36,361 bases of DNA from Butyrivibrio sp. (GCA_023665525.1 JAMPDT010000008.1:1-36361); one strand, 5' to 3'. Positions 15,025 through 24,281 are shown, counted from the stretch's first letter. The notes: a model not told the origin generated them from the letters alone. Made by a program: numbers and translations.

Positions 15025-16686
15025 TTACTCTCTCCTGAGATTCTCCAGTGAATTGTACAGATTTACGGAGCCGAAGCCCCATTCCCTGTTGGGCGTGGCG
15101 ATGCCGTCCCTGCGCACGCAGCCGGATATTGTTATATTCCTTATTTCGGCGGTGCGCATAAAGGGAATCCTTCCCCTCACGATTCCGTATTCCAGCAATA
15201 GCGCCGCAAAGCCCCCGTAAAACGCCGCCGCGACGCTTCCCCCGCTCACGGTTTCATAGCCCGACGTTCCGTAAGCGGTAGGCGCCGCAAGCTCCACGCC
15301 GGGCGCGACGAAATCGGGTCTGATAAGCTCCAGCGAATTGTACCCTCTACTGTTTTTTAGATAAATGGAATTATTCCTGTTGTCATACGCGGTAACGCAT
15401 ATACAGCCCTCCTTGTTGGCGGGATTGGTTATCGTGGTGTAGGGGTCCGAGCTGACAAAATAGGTATCCGCCGTAAGAAAATCCCTGTTCATTATCCATA
15501 TATCGTAATTTCCGCTTGTCAAATCCCTCCCGTAAACGTTGAGCGTCCAAATCCCCGCCGCGGGCCTGTCAAATCTTATCGCGACGAAATTCTGCCCCGA
15601 ATGCCCGTCAAATATCTTATAGTATATATCCACAACCGTCCCCTCAAAGAAAAAGGTAAGAATCGTGCTTCTCTCCGTGCGCACGGGAAGCTTATTGATA
15701 ACCTGCCCCGAGGGCGAAATTATTTCGACGGAATACACCTCGGGAGCAAACGACCAAAGCTCGCAGGTAAAGCCCCGCTCGCCCTCTCCGACCCGTATCT
15801 CCACGCGCTGCGGCTCCGCTCCGATCACCTTTCCCGTAAAATGCAGTCTTTCGTTGCCCTCGTTGCCGCCCGAAACCGTGACGCACCTTCCCGGCACCTT
15901 AGCCTCGTCGTCCAGTATATCGCAAAGCGGCGAAGCGCCTATATGCGAGCCCAAGGAGGTCCCCAGACCAAGTATATACGACACGGTGATTTTGCTTTTT
16001 TCGGCATAATCCGAAACGAACGCCACGGCTCTTATAATATCGCTCTCCGAATAGGCGGGTACTCCGTCCTTTATCAGGTAAAAATCCCGCAGGAATTTTT
16101 TTGCCTGCCTAAGCTTCACAACGATAAGCCCCGCCGACGGCGCGACGCCCGAAAAGCCCGCGGCGCGGTTGGCTCTGCCCGCGGCGATTCCCGCCATATA
16201 GCTCCCGTGACCTATGTCGTCGAGCGGAATATCCGCCTCCTCGCCGCGAAGGGCGCGGTTTATCTGCTCGGAGGTGTAAACCGTATTGCTCTCCTGGTCC
16301 CACATTACCTCAATGCGGGTGCTTCCGTCCTCGTTTATGAACGCCTCGTGCCGCCAGTTTATCCCCGTGTCTATCACGGCGACATAGGTTGATTGTCCGT
16401 AAAGCCCCAAAACGGGCTGCTCGCGAATGGCTGCCACGCCCGTTGTGTTTACGGCGTTAATATCGCTCAGCCCGTAAAGCTTCGGCAGATTCTCATAGGT
16501 TACGGCTTCATTGGTAGGCTCGGACACGTATTTGGTATTGAACGACGCCAACAGCCATTTGGGCGATATTCTGCTTATGCAGTAATCGTCGAGCGGCTCG
16601 AGCGCGCGTCGCGTATATTCGCCCTCTCTCAGTATGAACTCGACATATTCCTCCGACTGTATGAAATTTTCACAGCTGCTATCCAT
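15025..16686 (-). CDS. S8 (subtilisin-type) serine protease, Csp-like
   Basis: The 553-residue product has the full catalytic triad: D106 in VAVIDTGINW, H160 in GHGSYMAGIAAG, and S484 in VSGGSVAAAFYGG (GGS instead of the usual GTS). A long insert of about 150 residues in the middle, with a beta-rich segment (FVAIRFDRPAAGIWTLNVYG), is typical of the Csp family of Clostridia known from spore germination. No signal peptide is seen. I place the start at ATG 16686 (MDSSCENFIQSEEYVEF): an upstream ATG at 16746 looks good only because the clpX terminator stem mimics a ribosome site. No Shine-Dalgarno precedes 16686, but a promoter ends 7 bases before it, so the mRNA may be leaderless. A role in spore germination or other internal proteolysis is inference. 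Confidence 0.86.
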   Translation of the reverse strand: MDSSCENFIQSEEYVEFILREGEYTRRALEPLDDYCISRISPKWLLASFNTKYVSEPTNEAVTYENLPKLYGLSDINAVNTTGVAAIREQPVLGLYGQSTYVAVIDTGINWRHEAFINEDGSTRIEVMWDQESNTVYTSEQINRALRGEEADIPLDDIGHGSYMAGIAAGRANRAAGFSGVAPSAGLIVVKLRQAKKFLRDFYLIKDGVPAYSESDIIRAVAFVSDYAEKSKITVSYILGLGTSLGSHIGASPLCDILDDEAKVPGRCVTVSGGNEGNERLHFTGKVIGAEPQRVEIRVGEGERGFTCELWSFAPEVYSVEIISPSGQVINKLPVRTERSTILTFFFEGTVVDIYYKIFDGHSGQNFVAIRFDRPAAGIWTLNVYGRDLTSGNYDIWIMNRDFLTADTYFVSSDPYTTITNPANKEGCICVTAYDNRNNSIYLKNSRGYNSLELIRPDFVAPGVELAAPTAYGTSGYETVSGGSVAAAFYGGFAALLLEYGIVRGRIPFMRTAEIRNITISGCVRRDGIATPNREWGFGSVNLYNSLENLRRE

Positions 16687-16693
16687 GTTTTTT

Positions 16694-16722
16694 ATTTTAG
16701 TATATGTGCCTGCGCAAAACAA
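16694..16722 (-). promoter_or_regulatory. Promoter of the S8 protease, predicting a leaderless mRNA
   Basis: On the minus strand TTGTTT (16717-16722), 17 bases, TAAAAT (16694-16699). Transcription would begin at or next to the ATG at 16686. Confidence 0.55.
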
Positions 16723-16731
16723 TAGAATAAA

Positions 16732-16760
16732 GGAGGGAGCTTTCATTGAAAACTCCCTCC
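16732..16760 (-). terminator. Terminator of clpX
   Basis: GGAGGGAG (16732-16739) and CTCCCTCC (16753-16760) form the outer stem, with an inner TTTC/GAAA stem. On the minus strand a T-rich run follows. It begins 10 bases after the clpX stop. Confidence 0.8.
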
Positions 16761-16769
16761 CCGCATAAG

Positions 16770-18182
16770 CTACAATGCCTCTATCATCGGCACGCCCCTC
16801 GGTTCTATAATCGGTCCGCCCTTTTTTTCGACATATTCCTTTGTGATAATAACGCGCCCGATATTTTTGTCCTTGGGAGTTTCGTACATAATGTCGAGCA
16901 TGAACTCCTCGATGATCGAGCGCAGCGCCCTCGCTCCCGTATCCTTTTCAAGCGCCTTTTTGGCTATCGCCTCATACGCGCCCTCCTCAAACTGCAAATC
17001 CACCTCGTCCAGCTCAAGAAGCTTGCCGTACTGCTTAAGAATCGCGTTCTTCGGCTCCTTAAGGATCCTGACAAGCATCTCCTCGGTAAGCTTGCGCAGC
17101 GTGAACACCACGGGAAGCCTTCCCAAAAACTCGGGGATCATGCCGAACTCCCTTAGGTCCTCGAGCGTGACCTTTTCAAGCAGCGCGGGATCGTTGTCGT
17201 ACTTGTCCTTCAAATCCGCCTTAAAGCCGATGGAGGACTGCTTGTTGAGCCTTTCCTTTATGATAGCGTCCAAGTCGGGAAACGCTCCGCCGCATATGAA
17301 AAGTATGTTGCGCGTGTTCACGGTGGTAAGCGGCACCATGGCGTTCTTGCTGTTGGCTCCCACGGGCACCTCCACGTCGCTGCCCTCAAGTATCCTCAAA
17401 AGCCCCTGCTGAACGGATTCCCCGCTTACGTCCCTGTTCCTCGTTTCCTTTTTCTTGGCGATTTTATCTATCTCGTCGATAAAAATAATTCCGCGCTCCG
17501 CCTTTTCGACGTCATTGTCCGCCGCCGCCAAAAGCTTGGATACGACGCTTTCAATATCGTCGCCGATATAGCCCGCCTCCGTAAGCGAGGTTGCGTCGGT
17601 AATCGCGAGCGGCACGTCAAGCAGCCTCGCGAGCGTCTGCACAAGATACGTCTTGCCGGAGCCTGTCGGTCCTATCATCAGCATATTGGATTTTTGGATT
17701 TCGATAGACTCCATCGTGTCGGTCGCGACCCTTTTGTAATGGTTGTAAACCGCCACGGAAATAACCTTTTTGGCGTATTCCTGACCGATCACGTACTCGT
17801 CCAGCATAGCCTTTATCTGATGGGGAGCGGGCACCTTCTTCAGGTCTATGGGCGCCGCCTTCTTCTCGCCCTTTTTCTTTTTCTTGATTTTCTGTCTTTC
17901 GGACATATCCCCGAAATCGGACATATTCATAAAATGAATCCCCGGTATCCCGATACCGTTAAGCTTCATCAAATCGTCAAGCCCGCCGCTGCCGTTCATC
18001 GTGTCAAAGGTCTTTTGCAGGCAGTCCGCGCATATGCATATATTCTGAGGCAGCTCAATCATTTTGCCCGCCTTACTCTCGGGTCTGTGGCAAAGATAGC
18101 AGATTTTTTCGTATTCGTCAAAATCCCTGCCGCCGTCCTTATTTTTGTCGTCTATATTGTCCTCGCCGATAATCTCTTCCAT
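16770..18182 (-). CDS. clpX: ClpX, ATP-binding unfoldase of the Clp protease
   Basis: ClpX unfolds tagged proteins and feeds them to ClpP. The 470-residue product has an N-terminal zinc domain with cysteines C28, C31, C51 and C54, Walker A GPTGSGKT (K177), Walker B IIFIDEIDK (D236, E237), a GYIGDD pore loop, and the SSIGFKA loop that docks on ClpP. An acidic leader of about 25 residues and a Lys-rich linker (KKKKKGEKKAA) make it longer than the common ClpX of about 420 residues. I chose ATG 18182, which has GGAGGG 7 bases upstream, over a GTG at 18233. No clpP is next to it, so this may be a second, variant ClpX; the genome would need to be checked for another copy. Confidence 0.92.
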   Translation of the reverse strand: MEEIIGEDNIDDKNKDGGRDFDEYEKICYLCHRPESKAGKMIELPQNICICADCLQKTFDTMNGSGGLDDLMKLNGIGIPGIHFMNMSDFGDMSERQKIKKKKKGEKKAAPIDLKKVPAPHQIKAMLDEYVIGQEYAKKVISVAVYNHYKRVATDTMESIEIQKSNMLMIGPTGSGKTYLVQTLARLLDVPLAITDATSLTEAGYIGDDIESVVSKLLAAADNDVEKAERGIIFIDEIDKIAKKKETRNRDVSGESVQQGLLRILEGSDVEVPVGANSKNAMVPLTTVNTRNILFICGGAFPDLDAIIKERLNKQSSIGFKADLKDKYDNDPALLEKVTLEDLREFGMIPEFLGRLPVVFTLRKLTEEMLVRILKEPKNAILKQYGKLLELDEVDLQFEEGAYEAIAKKALEKDTGARALRSIIEEFMLDIMYETPKDKNIGRVIITKEYVEKKGGPIIEPRGVPMIEAL

Positions 18183-18455
18183 TACGATTCCCTCCGTAGC
18201 GTGCGGACATAAAGCCCCGCCTATGTCCGACACCTTATAGCATACACCATTGTCGCAGTATCTGCAAGCGAAGTAAACGAAAAAATTAAATGAGGGATTA
18301 TGCTGTTGCTAACTTTGGAGGATTATGGTAAAATAACGGTATATGTAATATCGCAGTTTTCTGCCTGCTCGGCAAGCCGAATATACCCCGGGCATACGGG
18401 TATGCCGCTGTGCGCGGCAGATGCGGCGCTGTACCAAGTAAAGGAGTCCCGAATA

Positions 18456-19355
18456 ATGAACGAATTAAAATGGAGCGACCGCTTCAATATCGGCGTGGAA
18501 GTCATAGATAAGGCTCATCAGCGGCTTTTTTCCATTGTAAGCAAGCTTATTCTCCTCAACGAGGATACCGCAAAGCAGCAGCACGCCTGCTGGGAGGGCA
18601 TTAAATATTTTAAAAATTACACCGTAAAGCATTTTGCCGAGGAGGAGGCGTATATGCGCTCCATAGGCTATGAGGACTATGAAATACATAAAAGCCTCCA
18701 TGACAATATGCGCGACAATACGATTCCCGCGCTCGAGGCGGAGCTTGAGGCTGAGCGCTACTCGATTGAATCCGTCCAGCATTTCCTCGGGATCTGCATC
18801 GGCTGGCTGAACGGTCATATCATGGTTGAGGACCGCGCCATCGCGGGACACACCGCGCGCAAATGGATACACCAACCCACACAGGACGAAAGCGTATCGC
18901 TTACCAATGCCGTAATACAGGCATTTCAAAGTCTTTTCCGCATAGACGCGACGCTTGTCAGCAAGCATTACAGCGGCGAGAATTTTTCGCAGGGCAACAA
19001 GCTCTGCTACCGTCTTACCTACCGCTCCGCGCAGGGCGAAGCGGTGCCGGTCTACCTTGTTTACGAGGAGTCCGCCGTTCTCCACATTCTGAGCGAGCTG
19101 CTTGGCAAGCCCATCAAAAAAGCCGACAAAACCGTTATTTACGCGCTCAAAATCCTTTCGCAGCAGTTTATGGACTGTCTGGGAACGCATTTTACCTTCG
19201 CGGAGGGCTGCAAGCTTGAACGCAACGATTTTCTTACCTTTGACCAGCTTCTTAATTTTTTCCGCAAAAAATATCCCCCGTACAGTCTGCTGTTCGGTAC
19301 GGGAGGAAAGGGATATTTCGCGCTGTGCATAAACACCGACAAAAAACAGGCTTAA
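18456..19355 (+). CDS. Hemerythrin-domain protein with a CheX-like C-terminus
   Basis: The 299-residue protein begins with a bacterial hemerythrin domain (about residues 1-140): IGVEVIDKAHQRLF, VKHFAEEEAYM, YEIHKSLHDN and LNGHIMVEDRA supply the His, Glu and Asp ligands of a di-iron site that binds oxygen. Residues about 145-299 (from VSLTNAVIQAFQSLFRIDAT) resemble the CheX chemotaxis phosphatase fold, but I see no clear ExxN catalytic pair, so phosphatase activity is doubtful. The ATG at 18456 follows AAAGGAG. The frame is open further upstream and there resembles the end of a GGDEF domain. The hybrid kinase starts 35 bases downstream, so oxygen or redox sensing through that kinase is a reasonable inference. 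Confidence 0.82.
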   Translation: MNELKWSDRFNIGVEVIDKAHQRLFSIVSKLILLNEDTAKQQHACWEGIKYFKNYTVKHFAEEEAYMRSIGYEDYEIHKSLHDNMRDNTIPALEAELEAERYSIESVQHFLGICIGWLNGHIMVEDRAIAGHTARKWIHQPTQDESVSLTNAVIQAFQSLFRIDATLVSKHYSGENFSQGNKLCYRLTYRSAQGEAVPVYLVYEESAVLHILSELLGKPIKKADKTVIYALKILSQQFMDCLGTHFTFAEGCKLERNDFLTFDQLLNFFRKKYPPYSLLFGTGGKGYFALCINTDKKQA

Positions 19356-19390
19356 TACTGCCAACCAAATAACAGGAGGCTATTGCAACA

Positions 19391-22300
19391 ATGTACCACT
19401 GCCATATTCTATTTTGTTTCATAGGACGCAGACTCGAGCTGTTTGAACCGATCCGCGAGTCCGATCCGCTCGAGGGCTTTACTCACGAATTTCAGCAGAG
19501 CGACACGCTCAAAAAGCTGACCGTATCCGAAGCGGACGTAATTTTTGCCGACCTTTCCGAGCTTGATGCCGCGTCGGCGGCACAGGCTTTGTGCGCATGG
19601 AAAAAACAGGACGCGCAGCTTATTGTTTTGGCGGACGGCGAACAGCTTCCGGGGCTTGAGGACAGCTTTAACGATATTTCGGACATATGGACGCTGCCTG
19701 CCTCCGCAGGCGAGCTGCGCTTCCGCTTCCGCAAATGGCAGCAGTCGTACAAAATACGCAAGGATTACTGGCAGACCTCGCAGTATCTTGAGGCAACGAT
19801 AAACAATATTCCGAACCTGATTTGGTACAAGGACAAAAACGGCATCCACGAAAAGGTAAACGACAGCTTCTGCAAGACGGTAAACAAAACCAAAGCGCAG
19901 GTAGAGGGGCGCGGGCACGCCTATATATGGGACGTTGAGCAGGACGATCCCGCCTGCATAGAATCCGAGCGTCTTGTAATGGAGCAGCGGGAAACCTTAG
20001 TATCGGGAGAAACCGTCAAGACCAAGGACGGCGAGATGCTTCTCACCACCTACAAATCGCCGCTGTACGACGTTGACGGCAGCGTTATGGGCACCGTGGG
20101 GGTCGGCATAGACATTACAAGGGAGCGCGCCTACGCGCAGGAGCTTATCGAAAAGAACCAAACGCTGGAGAGGCTTTTTACCACGATGGACTGCGGCATT
20201 ATGCGCCATTCGCTCGACGGTAAGCGGGTCATAAGCATAAACCGCGCCGCGCTCAATATTCTCGGCTACGAATCCCATGAGCAGATGATGGCTGACGGCT
20301 TTGATATGATCGCCTCCTCCGTTTTGGACGAGGACAAAAAAAAGCTCAGGGAATGCATCGGCACGCTGAAAAACCCGGGCGACAGCGCGAACCTCGATTA
20401 CAGGGTACGGCACGGCAACGGCGAGCTTATCTATGTAATGGGCAATATCAGGCTCATCGAGGAAAACGGCGAGCGGCTCTACCAGCGCTATCTTTTGGAC
20501 TGCACCGCGCAAAAGCTTCAGGAGGAAATGATCCAATCCGAGAACAAGAGGCACCAAATGGAGCTTATACATGCTCTCAGCATAGAATACAGTCTCGTAT
20601 GCTATTTTGATTTGAATACGGGAAAGGGCAATGTTCTTCAGATTAATAACTGCAAAAACGACGTGCTCGGTCCTATTTTCAAAGGCGAGCTTGAGCTTGA
20701 AAAATGTATCGGGCAATACATAGAGGCGGGCGTCCACGAGGAGGATAAGGAAGCGTTCCGCCTTGCGGTCTGCGCAAAAACTCTCGAAAACGAGCTTTCC
20801 CACAAGCTTTTGTACCACGTCAATTACCGCACCACCTGCTGCGGCGAGATCCGCTACTTTCAGCTAAAGGCTGCGCGCGCGGGAAGCTGGGAAAAAAGCC
20901 GCGGCATTGTGCTGGGCTTCCGCAGCATAGACGAGGAAACGCGCGATGAAAGAGAGAAAAAGGCTCTGCTCGAGGACGCGCTTTCGCAGGCAAATCTTGC
21001 CAACAAGGCAAAAAGCACCTTCCTCTCCAATATGTCGCACGACATACGCACTCCCATGAACGCGATCATCGGCTTCACCGCACTTGCACTCGCCCACTTG
21101 GAGCGCAGGGAGCAGGTAGAGGAATACCTCAAGAAAATTATGACCTCGGGCAACCATCTTTTGAGCCTGATCAACGATATTTTGGATATGAGCCGTATCG
21201 AAAACGGCAAAATGCATTTGGAGGAGCAGCCTTGCAGCCTTCCCGATATTCTTCACGGTCTGCGCAATATTCTTCAGGCGGACATACAGGCAAAGCAGCT
21301 CGATTTATTTATGGACGCCGTTGACGTTCAGAACGAGGACATCTTCTGCGACAGGCTCCGCCTCAACCAGGTGCTGCTCAATCTTATGAGCAACGCCGTC
21401 AAATATACGGGCGCGGGAGGCACGATAAGCTTAAAGGTTACGGAAAAGCCGTGCTCTGCGGAGGGCTCCGCCAATTTCGAGTTCCGCATAAAGGACACGG
21501 GAATCGGAATGAGCGAGGAATTTATTTCGCATATTTTCGAGCCGTTCGAACGTGAGCGCAATACCACAAGCAGCGGCATTCAGGGTACGGGGCTTGGAAT
21601 GGCGATCACCAAAAGCATAGTGGATATGATGAACGGCGAAATTGAAATAAAGAGCAAGCAGGGAGTCGGCACGGAATGCATTGTCTGCTTCACCTTCCGT
21701 TTAAGCTCCGACAAAAAGGAGCCGCAGACCATACCCAAGCTGGAGGGACTCAGGGCTTTGGTGGTTGACGACGATTTCAACACCTGCGACAGCGTATCAT
21801 GGATGCTTCATCAGATAGGGCTTCGCGCCGAATGGACGCTTTCGGGAAAGGAAGCCGTCCTGCGCACCCGTCAGGCAATCACCAGAAACGACCACTACTC
21901 CGTTTACATTATCGACTGGCTCCTGCCCGATATGAACGGAATTGAAATAGCGCGCAGGATACGGCAGGAAACGGGCAGCGATGTGCCGATAATCATTATG
22001 ACCGCATACGACTGGACGGATATTGAGGAGGAAGCAAAGGAGGCAGGCGTAAACGCCTTCTGCGGCAAGCCGCTCTTTCTGTCGGAGCTTCACGACTGCC
22101 TAAACACTGTCGTAAATAATACGGACGGCGGCGAAGCGGAGGATCTGAACTGGAAAGCCGAGCACACGGGTCGCCTGCTTTTGGCTGACGACAACGAGCT
22201 TAACAGGGAAATCGCCACCGCCATTTTGGAGGAGGCGGGCTTTTCCATAGAAAGCGCCGAAAACGGACAAATCGCCGTGGATATGCTCAAAAACTCCGAG

Positions 22301-22549
22301 CCGGGCTACTATCGGCTTGTGCTTATGGATGTCCAAATGCCCGTGATGAACGGCTACGAGGCTACGGCAATAATCCGCAAGCTTGAAAACAAGGAGCTTG
22401 CCTCCATACCGATTCTCGCGATGACGGCAAACGCCTTCGAGGAGGATAAGCGCGAGGCTCTGCGGTGCGGAATGGACGGTCACATCGCAAAGCCCATAGA
22501 TATTAAAAAGCTTTTGGAAACGCTTGACGAAATTCTCGACAAAAGATAA
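19391..22549 (+). CDS. Hybrid sensor histidine kinase with PAS domains and two receiver domains
   Basis: This 1052-residue protein is soluble (no membrane segment). The order is: a receiver-like N-terminus without clear phosphorylation site (about 1-120), three PAS-like domains (about 130-255, 258-385 and 390-520), the HisKA dimer helix with the phospho-acceptor in SNMSHDIRTPMN (H550), a GHKL ATPase domain with N box NLMSNAVKYT and GIQGTGLGMA (about 650-770), then two receivers with acceptors D842 (IIDWLLPDMNG) and D980 (VLMDVQMPVMNG). GGAGG lies 11 bases before the ATG. It follows the hemerythrin gene by 35 bases and ends at a strong terminator. No output domain is present, so the phosphate probably passes to another protein or the protein acts by contact. 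The input signal is not visible. Confidence 0.92.
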   Translation: MYHCHILFCFIGRRLELFEPIRESDPLEGFTHEFQQSDTLKKLTVSEADVIFADLSELDAASAAQALCAWKKQDAQLIVLADGEQLPGLEDSFNDISDIWTLPASAGELRFRFRKWQQSYKIRKDYWQTSQYLEATINNIPNLIWYKDKNGIHEKVNDSFCKTVNKTKAQVEGRGHAYIWDVEQDDPACIESERLVMEQRETLVSGETVKTKDGEMLLTTYKSPLYDVDGSVMGTVGVGIDITRERAYAQELIEKNQTLERLFTTMDCGIMRHSLDGKRVISINRAALNILGYESHEQMMADGFDMIASSVLDEDKKKLRECIGTLKNPGDSANLDYRVRHGNGELIYVMGNIRLIEENGERLYQRYLLDCTAQKLQEEMIQSENKRHQMELIHALSIEYSLVCYFDLNTGKGNVLQINNCKNDVLGPIFKGELELEKCIGQYIEAGVHEEDKEAFRLAVCAKTLENELSHKLLYHVNYRTTCCGEIRYFQLKAARAGSWEKSRGIVLGFRSIDEETRDEREKKALLEDALSQANLANKAKSTFLSNMSHDIRTPMNAIIGFTALALAHLERREQVEEYLKKIMTSGNHLLSLINDILDMSRIENGKMHLEEQPCSLPDILHGLRNILQADIQAKQLDLFMDAVDVQNEDIFCDRLRLNQVLLNLMSNAVKYTGAGGTISLKVTEKPCSAEGSANFEFRIKDTGIGMSEEFISHIFEPFERERNTTSSGIQGTGLGMAITKSIVDMMNGEIEIKSKQGVGTECIVCFTFRLSSDKKEPQTIPKLEGLRALVVDDDFNTCDSVSWMLHQIGLRAEWTLSGKEAVLRTRQAITRNDHYSVYIIDWLLPDMNGIEIARRIRQETGSDVPIIIMTAYDWTDIEEEAKEAGVNAFCGKPLFLSELHDCLNTVVNNTDGGEAEDLNWKAEHTGRLLLADDNELNREIATAILEEAGFSIESAENGQIAVDMLKNSEPGYYRLVLMDVQMPVMNGYEATAIIRKLENKELASIPILAMTANAFEEDKREALRCGMDGHIAKPIDIKKLLETLDEILDKR

Positions 22550-22578
22550 GCCCGACGTTTCCCGTTCTACGACATAAT

Positions 22579-22628
22579 AATGCTCCGCGTTTTACGGCAG
22601 GTCCGAAAACCGCGGAGCATTTTTTATT
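22579..22628 (+). terminator. Rho-independent terminator after the hybrid kinase
   Basis: Arms AATGCTCCGCG (22579-22589) and CGCGGAGCATT (22611-22621) pair perfectly and are followed by a T run. It also lies at the end of the convergent gene at 22647 and may serve both. Confidence 0.85.
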
Positions 22629-22646
22629 CTGTCCGAATAAGACAGG

Positions 22647-23453
22647 CTATAAAAGAAAGAGCTTTATTATTTCCTTTGCCCACGAAAGCTGCTTTGGAAC
22701 CGACAAATCGAGCGCCTGCCTGACCGCCCCGTATTCCTGCGGGGTAAGCTCTCCGAGCTTTTGGTAGACGCTGCCCGACGCCTCCGTAATTCCTATGGCG
22801 ACCATCGCTCTCGCATTGTCGCCGTATGCAAAATACTTGCCGATCGCCAACGCCCCGACCGAAAAATCTCCGACCGCAATCGCTCCGACCGATATGATCC
22901 CGAGGCTTATCGCCCCCGCCGAGAATATTCCCATCGAAAAGCTTCCGAAGGAAGCGGCGCCCAAGGAAAGCATCGCCAGCGAAAGGAAGCCGAGCGAAAC
23001 CAGTCCGAGGGAAAACACTCCCATTGACAGCAGTCCCAAGGAAATTATCCCTCTCGCCCTCATGCCGATTGCCACTATACCGCGGGCGTTCATACCGATT
23101 GCCACCACTCCCCTCGCGTTCCTGCCGATATGGTAAAGCGGCATTCCCATAAAGGTCTTTTTGCTTTTTCTTTCGTAAACACCGCGGGGCTTGGCGGGAG
23201 CTTCCGCTTCAGCTTCAGAGGCTGCGCCGTCCGCGCGCTTTTTGTCCTCCGTTTCAATCTCGTCCCTGAACAGATAGTCCAACGAGCAGCCGAACAGGTC
23301 GCTTATCCTTATCATTTTCTCGGTTTCGGGGTACGCGGCATCGCTCTCCCATTTGCTTATCGCCTGCCTTGAAACTCCGAGTATATCCGCGAGCTGCTCC
23401 TGCGTGTAATTTTTTTCTTTCCGCAATTTGGAAAGCTTGTATCCAAGTGTCAT
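22647..23453 (-). CDS. HTH (XRE) regulator with a period-5 repeat solenoid
   Basis: The 268-residue product starts MTLGYKLSKLRKEKNYTQEQ with a clear Cro/CI HTH (LADILGVSRQAISKWES). Residues about 120-220 then consist of some twenty tandem five-residue units of the form S/A-x-G-x-x, such as SLGLL SMGVF SLGLV SLGFL and SAGAI SLGII SVGAI. That period and the central small or hydrophobic residue are what a quadrilateral beta-helix of the pentapeptide-repeat kind needs, although the consensus differs from the classic A-D/N-L-x-x. The last 45 residues (LGELTPQEYGAVRQALDLSV onward) are helical. The ATG at 23453 has GGAGG 8 bases upstream; an open frame extends further without such a site. Its target is unknown; membrane contact of the hydrophobic solenoid is possible. 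Confidence 0.85.
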   Translation of the reverse strand: MTLGYKLSKLRKEKNYTQEQLADILGVSRQAISKWESDAAYPETEKMIRISDLFGCSLDYLFRDEIETEDKKRADGAASEAEAEAPAKPRGVYERKSKKTFMGMPLYHIGRNARGVVAIGMNARGIVAIGMRARGIISLGLLSMGVFSLGLVSLGFLSLAMLSLGAASFGSFSMGIFSAGAISLGIISVGAIAVGDFSVGALAIGKYFAYGDNARAMVAIGITEASGSVYQKLGELTPQEYGAVRQALDLSVPKQLSWAKEIIKLFLL

Positions 23454-23696
23454 AAAACTGTCCTCCGTTTTGTTTTTCACACTGATAATATCACCCGCCG
23501 CCCAAGCTGACCATAATTTTACGGTTTCAAAATGTAAGCTTTCGGTTGCGATGCGCGGATTTCCATATCGCCGCTTCAAATTCATCTTATCGAATTCGGA
23601 TATTCCCGTCAAGCATATCTAAAAATAGAAACAAAGTATTTACTGTTTTTTAAATAATGCGCTATAATATTAAAAACCGAATTGGGAGGAACATTC

Positions 23697-24281
23697 ATGG
23701 AAACGGAGAAATTTCTGTGCGAAATAAGCAGCGTCGGCAGTATTGTCAAAAGCGGCTCAGAGCGGCATAAAATAATGCATGCCTTGTCGCAGGACGCAAT
23801 AAAGATCACCGCCGAAATGAATTGCGGATACCATTCTCCGCAGGAAATTCGCACCTATATGGAACGGCTTACAGGAAAGCCGATAGACGAGAGATTTTCT
23901 GTAATGCCGCCGTTTTATTCGGAGTGCGGAAAAAATATTTTTCTCGGGAAGAATGTTTTTATAAACGTAGGCTGTCATTTTCAGGACTGGGGAGGGATAT
24001 ACGTCGGCAGCGACGTGCTGATTGGTTCGTATGTGGTAATTGCTACGATAAATCACGATCCCGATCCGTTTCGACGAGGCGATAATCTGCCGTCAGCCGT
24101 ACATATCGGCAATAGAGTGTGGATAGGCTCTCACGCAACGATACTTCCGGGAGTAACTGTCGGCGATAATGCAATAGTCGCCGCAGGTGCGGTCGTCACG
24201 AGAGATGTTCCGAAAAACGCTGTCGTCGGCGGAGTTCCCGCTAAAATTATCAAATACGTTGAAGAAGGAGATCATCAATGA
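23697..24281 (+). CDS. Hexapeptide-repeat O-acetyltransferase (maltose/galactoside acetyltransferase type)
   Basis: The 194-residue protein is a left-handed beta-helix acetyl-CoA transferase of the Maa/LacA/NodL group. The helix portion (about residues 75-185) includes [20 protein letters not shown], the catalytic His in ATINHDPDP, and [20 protein letters not shown]. It ends in the VPAKIIK tail. The start at 23697 has GGGAGGA 6 bases upstream. A TATAAT at 23663-23668 can be its -10 box, with a poor -35. The stop overlaps the next start (ATGA), so the lipoprotein at 24278 is translated together with it. The natural sugar or other acceptor is unknown. The N-terminus lacks the usual Maa-type MTEKEKML start and is more divergent. 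Confidence 0.88.
   Translation: METEKFLCEISSVGSIVKSGSERHKIMHALSQDAIKITAEMNCGYHSPQEIRTYMERLTGKPIDERFSVMPPFYSECGKNIFLGKNVFINVGCHFQDWGGIYVGSDVLIGSYVVIATINHDPDPFRRGDNLPSAVHIGNRVWIGSHATILPGVTVGDNAIVAAGAVVTRDVPKNAVVGGVPAKIIKYVEEGDHQ

Noticed and set aside
16687..16746. Longer N-terminus for the S8 protease from ATG 16746 with an apparent strong ribosome site
   Set aside because: The GGAGGGAG there is one arm of the clpX terminator, and the promoter for the protease lies downstream of that ATG.
18300..18455. Longer N-terminus for the hemerythrin protein
   Set aside because: AAAGGAG precedes ATG 18456 and the hemerythrin domain starts right there; the upstream part looks like a GGDEF relic and has no ribosome site.
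22122..22290. Short antisense frames in the receiver domains of the hybrid kinase
   Set aside because: They are shadows of a well-supported coding region.
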